Shown piece after piece: positions 40,378-45,718 of a stretch of DNA of 45,718 bases. The first letter of the stretch is position 1, and each line of letters begins with the position of its first letter. The stretch comes from Bacteroidales bacterium (GTDB taxonomy: Bacteria > Bacteroidota > Bacteroidia > Bacteroidales > UBA932): NCBI GenBank assembly GCA_017962925.1, contig JAGCUK010000094.1, positions 1-45,718 of the forward strand, given 5' to 3'. A program made the translations under genes and the position numbers. Under the pieces are notes generated by a model. That model did not search any database. It saw only the letters and a program-made list of their open reading frames with translations, and was not told the origin of the DNA.

Positions 40378-42057
40378 TTAGAAGATCAGGTGCCAGAGCT
40401 TGAGAACCAGTTTCCAGGCCCACTTGACGAATACTATCGCCAGCATTATGGCGTAGAATAGTATGATGAACAGGATCTTCAGCACCTGTCCGCCTAGCCA
40501 GAACACCCGCGTAGTAATGGCCGAGAGGCCGAGATAGTTCAGCCCCAGCATCACCACCAGGATGATGGTGGCAATCAGCACATACAACGCCATCCCCTTG
40601 AAAACGTAACCGAATACGGTCGCGTGGCGCTCCTGGCTGTGGTCATCTTCATTCACCGCGAATTTGGCAAACCAGAGCAGCCCCAGGAACAGTATACACT
40701 GCACCGCTGGGACCCATTTAAACGGAGCCCAGTTCGGGTCGTTGATGAAATGGGCGTATCGCAGAACCGGGTTGAGTTCGCTGTAGAAATTATATATGAA
40801 CGGGGTGCCCACCAGGGCTATGAGCCAGAACATCAGGTCATTGCCCAGGTTATACATTATATTCAGGTGCCGTCCTACCCTGGATTCCAAGCCATAGACG
40901 TTGTTATCTATGCCATAGACATTCAGCTTTTCGACCTGCTCCAGCAGTTTTCTGGCCTTCACCGTGCCAACGCCACCTATCTTCTTGTTGGCCTCCTTCA
41001 TCCACTTTTCCGCCAGATCCGTAATGGGAGATGTCTCCGGGAAGAAACGCTCCTCTCCAAGGCCCGAGGATATGCAACCGCTGTAGGTCTTTCCCTGATA
41101 AGTGTACTGCACCCACCATACATCGATCCTATCTATATCCGCTTCCTGGAAAAGTATGTGGCAACCGCCTCCCACGGGGAGAGCGTGCTTGCCTATGTAG
41201 CCGTCGAGCGTGCTGGCGATTTCGCGATCTTCCGCAAACTCACCTTTCTGGATTTGCTCCTCACGGTCGTAGAACAGGCCCCTGCCCCTGCACTTCTCCT
41301 TTTGCTCGATAAGCTCACGCACAGCAGCCACCCTGTTATCTACAAGGTACTCTTCAGCATAGACATTATAGATTTTCTGGTCTATGGCATAGCAGTGGAC
41401 GTTCCGGCCATAGCCGTGGCAAATCGGGCAAGTGACTCTTGTGTCTCCATTGCATGTGGAGCAGTTCACTTCTCCGTCACCTCCGCAATTGCGGCAGGTC
41501 TCGTAATAAGTTACGTTTACATAGCTATAAACAGGTTCCCTGTGCCCGTCCGAATAAACCTTGTCCGCTGTGTGTTGGTATTCGGAACGTGTTTTCTGAA
41601 TCTGCCCGTTCCCGTGACAGACACTGCATCGCTCGGTTCCGGTTCCGCCGCAGTCGGGGCAGATAACCTTACCGGATCCACCGCATCTGTTACAGGTCTC
41701 CACATGATGCGATCCGGGCACTTCGTATGATTTTTCGTCCTTACGGAACTCGTTTGTGGTGAGGAGTTTATAGCTCCATACATCCACGTCCGAGGTCTTG
41801 AAGAAGCGCCGTGTATAGATGTTGCCACCCTTGTATGGGTACTGCCTGGTACTTATGCTACGGCTGTCGTACTGTGTGCGCAGGCTCACCGTATAGATAG
41901 GGCACAGCTCGTATTTCTGAAGGGTTATATGGTCGCCGTAGTCCTCGTAAGGATGTCCTTCACCTTGTGCCGCATAGGCATTCACCAGGTCCCTAACCCT
42001 TTTGCGCGCCGCATCGTCGATGGGGAGCACTTGTCGTCTGATAAATCTGTCTTCCAT
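40378..42057 (-). CDS. Membrane protein with six DnaJ-type CxxCxGxG-like zinc motifs
   Basis: A 559-aa protein. Cys pairs at 122/125, 133/136, 144/147, 188/191, 199/202 and 210/213 form two clusters of three CxxCxGxG-like motifs (CNRCGGSG, CPDCGGTG, CSVCHGNG; CRNCGGDG, CSTCNGDT, CPICHGYG), as in the zinc domain of DnaJ, but there is no J domain. A soluble stretch with WVQYTYQGKTYSGCI follows, then four to five transmembrane helices at about 410-555 (MFWLIALVGTPFIYN, VLIATIILVVMLGLNYLGL, ILFIILFYAIMLAIVFV). The zinc domain is therefore N-terminal and probably cytoplasmic. It is the last gene of a three-gene minus-strand group (Sel1 protein, lipoprotein, this). Function unknown; a role in protein folding or envelope assembly is conjecture. 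Confidence 0.65.
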   Translation of the reverse strand: MEDRFIRRQVLPIDDAARKRVRDLVNAYAAQGEGHPYEDYGDHITLQKYELCPIYTVSLRTQYDSRSISTRQYPYKGGNIYTRRFFKTSDVDVWSYKLLTTNEFRKDEKSYEVPGSHHVETCNRCGGSGKVICPDCGGTGTERCSVCHGNGQIQKTRSEYQHTADKVYSDGHREPVYSYVNVTYYETCRNCGGDGEVNCSTCNGDTRVTCPICHGYGRNVHCYAIDQKIYNVYAEEYLVDNRVAAVRELIEQKEKCRGRGLFYDREEQIQKGEFAEDREIASTLDGYIGKHALPVGGGCHILFQEADIDRIDVWWVQYTYQGKTYSGCISSGLGEERFFPETSPITDLAEKWMKEANKKIGGVGTVKARKLLEQVEKLNVYGIDNNVYGLESRVGRHLNIMYNLGNDLMFWLIALVGTPFIYNFYSELNPVLRYAHFINDPNWAPFKWVPAVQCILFLGLLWFAKFAVNEDDHSQERHATVFGYVFKGMALYVLIATIILVVMLGLNYLGLSAITTRVFWLGGQVLKILFIILFYAIMLAIVFVKWAWKLVLKLWHLIF

Positions 42058-42065
42058 GGCGGCTG

Positions 42066-42590
42066 CTATTTAGGGGTGATAAAGAAGGCCTTGACTACCT
42101 TTGTAGTAAAGATAATCACGAACGCCACCAGAACGATAAAGAAGTAGATCGTGAGGGAGGTGCTGTAGCCCTCTCCGGGTAGGAACATGAGGGTTGCCTC
42201 TACACGCTCGAACGTGCTTGGCTTATAATCGGCCAGAGTCTCGGCAGATGCTTTTGCTGCGGCTTTCTTGGCCTCATCCTTCTTCATCTTGTCCTTTTTC
42301 CGGAGTTTCTCTGCGTACTTTTCGCGAGCGGCTTTTTCCGCCGACTCGGACCACGAGGTCTTGACCTCGGAGAACAATTTTCCGAGAGCGATCTTCTTGA
42401 AAGGAGATGCTATCTCACGGGCTGCAGTTGCTGTGAACAGCGAATCGACAGGAATGCTTTCACTCCTGGTCCTCAAGGCCTCCTGCTGCACCGGGTCGGT
42501 TATCTTCTCCCTCTTATGCTTCTTCGAGCAGGAGGTGAAGCTCACCATAACCGCCAGGGCGAGGATGATTAATATACGTAGTGTTTTCAT
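42066..42590 (-). CDS. Lipoprotein with charged linker and C-terminal transmembrane helix
   Basis: A 174-aa protein with a lipobox (VMVSFTSCSKKHKREK, Cys21). A Lys/Ala/Glu-rich helical stretch (about 80-120, KYAEKLRKKDKMKKDEAKKA) may form a coiled coil. A single transmembrane helix lies near the end (SLTIYFFIVLVAFVIIFTTK). A protein that is lipid-anchored at one end and membrane-spanning at the other is unusual. It is encoded between the Sel1-repeat protein (11-nt gap) and the zinc-motif membrane protein (8-nt gap). No family recognised. Confidence 0.6.
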   Translation of the reverse strand: MKTLRILIILALAVMVSFTSCSKKHKREKITDPVQQEALRTRSESIPVDSLFTATAAREIASPFKKIALGKLFSEVKTSWSESAEKAAREKYAEKLRKKDKMKKDEAKKAAAKASAETLADYKPSTFERVEATLMFLPGEGYSTSLTIYFFIVLVAFVIIFTTKVVKAFFITPK

Positions 42591-42601
42591 AATAATCCGG
42601 T

Positions 42602-44032
42602 TTAAACGTAAGGATCCCAGCGACTGTCGTCTTCTTCGTAGTCGTCGTAATCCTCCGGCAGCCAGTACTTCTCGATCTCATCCTGATACTTTTTCAGCAG
42701 GCCGCGCTTATATGCGATGATGACCTTGCTCTGCGCGGAGTCGTCGCCAAGGCGAAGAGCCTTCAGACGGTAGACCGCCGCATCCTGCTTGTCCTCCTTG
42801 CTGGGCGTGCCCATCTCCAGGATATCTGCGAGCAGGCAGAAGCAGGAAGTATCTCCCAGGTCCATTCCTCTTTCGATGTAGCGGGAGGTTGCTTTGCTGT
42901 CTTTTTCGAAGCCCTGGGCGCCATAGAAGTAATTGTGTGCGAGATAGTAGGCGCAGGTGCCGTCTCCGAGTTTCAGGCCCTGCTCCAAATGGTCTTTGAT
43001 GTATCGTGTGAAGTGCTTCTGGAGTTCCGGAGTTTTCTTCTGGTACTCTTCCTCGTCCAGATCGGCATGCAGGGTATGGCAAAATCCGCATCCGGCCGTC
43101 ATTCCCGCCTGCATCGTCTTGACGAACTCTTCCTCTTCTCCGTGCTGCTGGAACCAGTAGGCAAGCTCATAGTAGCAGCGAAGGCTGCCGTGCTTTATGC
43201 CCTCTTCGTACATCTTTTTTGCCTGTGCGCTTTTCTTCAGGGTATCGTAGGCATAGCCCAGGACTGAATACCATCCAGGGTTGATATCTGTTTCTTCTTT
43301 CAGCAGTTGCTCAACCTCCTTCGCCACTTTCGCAGGCTCTTCCGGTGCGAGGAGTATGCCGGCGATGCGGTTGCGGGCGTATCTCATCTTCGCCGCCTCG
43401 CTGCCACGCTTGATTGCCTCGTCCCGCAGGCGGGCGGATTCTTCCAGGTCGACTCTGTCTTCTGCTGTATCGCCATTGGCGTACATTACGGAGAGGGTGT
43501 TGTATGCATCTGCGATGCCTGCATCCACCGCTTCGCGGATATACTTTTCTGCCAGCTGGGCGGAATCCTCCCTGGGCTTCAGCACATAGTGCCAGCGGCC
43601 GAGGACGAACTTGGCGCAAGGGTCATCCGAGGCCTCAAAGAGTTGGATGTCGCGGTCGTTGAGTTTGATCAGTTGCTCCTTTGTCTGGAACTGGCGGAAG
43701 AAGGCAGGAGTGTTCTCTATCACGAAATCGAGCACCAGGTAGGTGTTGAGTTCGAAGTTGGTGTAGTCGCGTCCGTCCTTGGCCAGGCAGCGGTGGCTCT
43801 GCCCTTCGCGGAGGGTGTAGTCTTCTCCTCCGTAAGTCAGCACCACTTTAGTGTCGTCGACCTCTTTTACGGTGATGCCGCCGAAGAGCCCGCCGGGATC
43901 TTCGTATGACAGCTTTTTGCCGGCTTCCAGGTCGGCTTTGTAGTATTTGGTGCTTTCGCAGAACCAATTGTTGATTCCCGGATCGGCAGGGGAGTAATCA
44001 ACATCGATTATCAGCTGGCTCCAGCATTTCAT
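42602..44032 (-). CDS. Sel1/TPR-type repeat protein
   Basis: A 476-aa protein without a clear signal peptide. From about residue 130 it has degenerate 36-residue helical repeats of the Sel1 kind (AEKYIREAVDAGIADAYNTL, ARLRDEAIKRGSEAAKMRYA, AKKMYEEGIKHGSLRCYYEL, TSRYIERGMDLGDTSCFCLL, AAVYRLKALRLGDDSAQSKV), with the usual A/G at repeat turns. The N-terminal 120 residues are strand-rich and may be a separate ligand-binding unit. The tail is acidic (EDYDDYEEDDSRWDPYV). Sel1 proteins act as adaptor scaffolds. It is the first gene of the minus-strand three-gene cassette. Confidence 0.75.
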   Translation of the reverse strand: MKCWSQLIIDVDYSPADPGINNWFCESTKYYKADLEAGKKLSYEDPGGLFGGITVKEVDDTKVVLTYGGEDYTLREGQSHRCLAKDGRDYTNFELNTYLVLDFVIENTPAFFRQFQTKEQLIKLNDRDIQLFEASDDPCAKFVLGRWHYVLKPREDSAQLAEKYIREAVDAGIADAYNTLSVMYANGDTAEDRVDLEESARLRDEAIKRGSEAAKMRYARNRIAGILLAPEEPAKVAKEVEQLLKEETDINPGWYSVLGYAYDTLKKSAQAKKMYEEGIKHGSLRCYYELAYWFQQHGEEEEFVKTMQAGMTAGCGFCHTLHADLDEEEYQKKTPELQKHFTRYIKDHLEQGLKLGDGTCAYYLAHNYFYGAQGFEKDSKATSRYIERGMDLGDTSCFCLLADILEMGTPSKEDKQDAAVYRLKALRLGDDSAQSKVIIAYKRGLLKKYQDEIEKYWLPEDYDDYEEDDSRWDPYV

Positions 44033-44083
44033 ATCCTTGGCATTTACTCTTATTCGGTAAATATAGGAAAAGAATATGGAATA

Positions 44084-45562
44084 CTACAAATAAATCATCC
44101 TTTTATATTTGATACTTAAATAAATAGCCCTTACAGTCAGATGGGCGAAGTATGCGCCCAAAAGCAGGTGTATGGCCCCCGCTCCGGCGGTCGGCAGGAC
44201 GCGCCCCGCGAACCATACCGCAAAGAAAGCCACTACAGCCCAGATCATGGAATTCCTGATTCCCTTGGAGGCCGTTGCGCCTATGTAGATGCCGTCCCAA
44301 GTGAAGGCTGCGCATCCGGTGAGCGGCATTACCACCAGCCAGGGCAGGAACTGCTGGCAGGCATCCACCACCACCGCATCATCCGTCATCAGATGCAGCA
44401 GCGGCAGCCCAGCGAGCCAGTAGATTAGCATCCATATCCCCGCCACTCCGAAGCTCCAGCGGAACGTGCCTCTCACCGCCGCCCGCAGCATTCCGCCATT
44501 GTTTTCTCCGATGAAGCGTCCGGTCAGTGCCTCCCCGGCATACGCGAACCCGTCAGTGAAGTAAGAGAAGATCATCAGCAGGTTCATCATGATGTTGGCG
44601 CAGGCAAGGAGGATGTCGCCGGATCGCGATGCCAGGACGGTGTAACCGAAATAGATGCCCGTCATGCACAGCGAACGCACGAACAGGTCGGCGTTGATCT
44701 GGAAAAAAGATTTGTTCCCGTTTTCGGCCGTTTTTCGGAACAACACCCCATTTTTCGGGGTACTTGTTCCCATTTTAGGCCATTTTCCGGAACAAACGCG
44801 AATCCGGTAACGGAAGTGGCAGATTGCCAGCGCCAGGATGAACCCTGTCCACTGCGCGATGACTGTGCCGAGGGCGATCCCAGGGAAGCCCAGCCCCTGC
44901 CAGCCGCCTATGCCTAGGGTGAGGATGATGCTGGCGGCGATGTTGACCAGATTGACCGTGAGGTCGGTAATCATGCTGCTGAAGCTGTCCTGCATGCCGA
45001 TAAACCATCCCTTGAGGGCCATCAGGCTCAGGGTCGCGGGGGCCGCCCAGATTCGTATGAGGATGTATTGTGCTGCGAGGATGGCGACTCCGGGGGTGGC
45101 GCTGCGGAACAGCAGGCTCAGCTTCGAAAGGGGCCATCCCAGCACCAGCAGTATCGCCGATATGGTCAGCGCCAGTTTCAGGGCTCGCCACAGGATACTG
45201 CCCTCTTCGGAACTCCGTTCGCTTCGCTCACTCCGGCCCCTCCCATCGCAAGCGACGGGCCCCTCCCCCTGCCCCTTTCCGGGGGTGGACAGGTCCTCAG
45301 AGGGCAGTATCCTGCGGCTCTTTCCAAACGCCTGAGCGGTTAAACCCCCTGTCGAGACGCGGAGAAAACCGAAGTTCCAGTAGATGACGTTTAGGATAAG
45401 GGCAACGACAGAGATCCCGCCGATGAACTCGGCACTGCTGCCAGCCACCGAATGCAGATGCCCGGCTACGGCGGTATCCACCAATCCCACCAGCGGAACG
45501 GTGATGTTCGCCAGAATGCTGGGCAGCGCCAGGCGCAGTATCTCCCGGTCCAGAGCCTTCAC
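44084..45562 (-). CDS. MATE-family efflux transporter (DinF-type) with two sequence inserts
   Basis: A 492-aa inner-membrane antiporter with about twelve helices. Typical blocks are LALPSILANITVPLVGLVDT at the N-terminus, GGLTAQAFG, ALKGWFIGMQDSFSSM and FAYAGEALTGRFIGENNG. DinF/NorM-type members are about 420-450 aa; the excess comes from two hydrophilic inserts, residues 83-124 (RILPSEDLSTPGKGQGEG..., Arg/Ser/Glu-rich) and 256-284 (SGKWPKMGTSTPKNGVLF...). Both map exactly to structured DNA repeats (45191-45314 and 44712-44795), are in frame, and fall in predicted loops between helices. The start is GTG at 45562, directly after the TAA of the DUF1295 gene. The substrate is not predictable. 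Confidence 0.88.
   Translation of the reverse strand: MKALDREILRLALPSILANITVPLVGLVDTAVAGHLHSVAGSSAEFIGGISVVALILNVIYWNFGFLRVSTGGLTAQAFGKSRRILPSEDLSTPGKGQGEGPVACDGRGRSERSERSSEEGSILWRALKLALTISAILLVLGWPLSKLSLLFRSATPGVAILAAQYILIRIWAAPATLSLMALKGWFIGMQDSFSSMITDLTVNLVNIAASIILTLGIGGWQGLGFPGIALGTVIAQWTGFILALAICHFRYRIRVCSGKWPKMGTSTPKNGVLFRKTAENGNKSFFQINADLFVRSLCMTGIYFGYTVLASRSGDILLACANIMMNLLMIFSYFTDGFAYAGEALTGRFIGENNGGMLRAAVRGTFRWSFGVAGIWMLIYWLAGLPLLHLMTDDAVVVDACQQFLPWLVVMPLTGCAAFTWDGIYIGATASKGIRNSMIWAVVAFFAVWFAGRVLPTAGAGAIHLLLGAYFAHLTVRAIYLSIKYKRMIYL
44712..44795. repeat. 84-bp in-frame palindromic repeat element inside the MATE gene
   Basis: Two 32-bp direct repeats (44712-44743 and 44764-44795, 28/32 identical) each begin TTGTTCC and end GGAACAA, so each is an imperfect palindrome. 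They are joined by ACCCC-ATTTTTC-GGGGT, a third hairpin. The repeats are read in different frames (offset 52 nt), which shows the repetition is at DNA level and not of protein origin. Total length is 84 bp, 28 codons, so the frame is preserved. Confidence 0.85.
45191..45314. repeat. 124-bp GC-rich inverted-repeat element inside the MATE gene
   Basis: A perfect 16-bp terminal inverted repeat, CAGGATACTGCCCTCT (45191-45206) and AGAGGGCAGTATCCTG (45299-45314), encloses a GC-rich core. The core contains CCCATCGC-AA-GCGACGGG-type and other short dyads. The segment is read through in frame as residues 83-124 of the transporter and has composition unlike its surroundings. Confidence 0.8.
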
Positions 45563-45718
45563 TTAACGCCAGGGAAAGAACTTGGAAACGGACTTGCAGT
45601 AGCTGTCGTATTCAGGATACTTGCTCGCGCTGATCTGCTCCGACAAGGCAGAACTGCCAAGGAACAACACCACGAGAAGCAGAGCACCGATCACGCTCCA
45701 GTTGAATACTCCTATCCC
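45563..45718 (-). CDS. DUF1295 (steroid 5-alpha-reductase-like) membrane protein, C-terminal part
   Basis: The gene runs off the right edge; only the last 51 codons are present, ending FFPWR-TAA. The visible sequence (NWSVIGALLLVVLFLGSSAL, a membrane helix, then SKYPEYDSYCKSVSKFFPW) matches the characteristic end of DUF1295 proteins (SxxKYPEYxxYxxxVxxFxPW), integral membrane proteins related to steroid 5-alpha reductases. The stop abuts the GTG start of the MATE gene, so the two are probably co-transcribed and translationally linked. Confidence 0.8.
   Translation of the reverse strand, partial: GIGVFNWSVIGALLLVVLFLGSSALSEQISASKYPEYDSYCKSVSKFFPWR

Overview
The window looks like chromosome of a high-GC member of the Bacteroidales (Bacteroidota). 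Reasons: promoters of the TTG/TAnnTTTG type recur before real genes, Shine-Dalgarno sequences are mostly absent, and there are BACON-domain lipoproteins, Oar-like and CnaB-type TonB-dependent receptors, an OB-fold DUF5689-like lipoprotein and Bacteroidales-type beta-barrel proteins. The species cannot be read from the sequence; a gut or rumen relative is plausible.

Layout. (1) 1-3104: an AT-richer restriction-modification island (HindVP-like endonuclease, Dcm-type C5 methyltransferase, divergent Vsr mismatch endonuclease) bracketed by a 47-bp direct repeat, with the broken C-terminus of an ORF6N-like gene in the left flank. (2) 3378-16881: mostly housekeeping. An MFS organic-acid transporter and a small membrane protein are followed, after two matching hairpins, by the overlapping set lysS-asnA-lipoprotein-TrmH methyltransferase. 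Then come a barrel protein, tRNA-Ala(GGC), smpB, three small envelope genes, a short miaA, an MsrA/free-Met-R-sulfoxide reductase fusion and a threonine-aldolase-like enzyme. (3) 15760-18078: an AT-rich RAYT-like single-strand transposase gene in a segment whose two ends carry 111-bp palindromic elements of the same family. (4) 18082-22835: metK with a SAM-II-like riboswitch running into its start codon, divergent from an Oar-like TonB-dependent receptor. (5) 22983-34533: a tight six-gene operon behind one promoter that contains a dyad. It encodes an OB-fold/BACON lipoprotein, a secreted NUC1-type nuclease, a secreted endonuclease/exonuclease/phosphatase protein, a TonB-dependent receptor with an extra N-terminal barrel, a DUF5689-like lipoprotein and an M3 peptidase. 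(6) 34612-39122: gpmA, manA, two small membrane or stress proteins and rnr on the minus strand. (7) 39193-45718: a secreted metallophosphoesterase, a three-gene Sel1/lipoprotein/zinc-finger membrane cassette, a MATE transporter with two palindromic DNA elements inside its reading frame, and a partial DUF1295 gene.

Most notable: the secreted-nuclease/OB-fold/TonB operon, which reads as a candidate system for capture of extracellular nucleic acid; the RAYT gene with its paired 111-bp palindromes; and the two structured DNA elements translated in frame inside the MATE gene. All functions are inferred from sequence reading without database searches.
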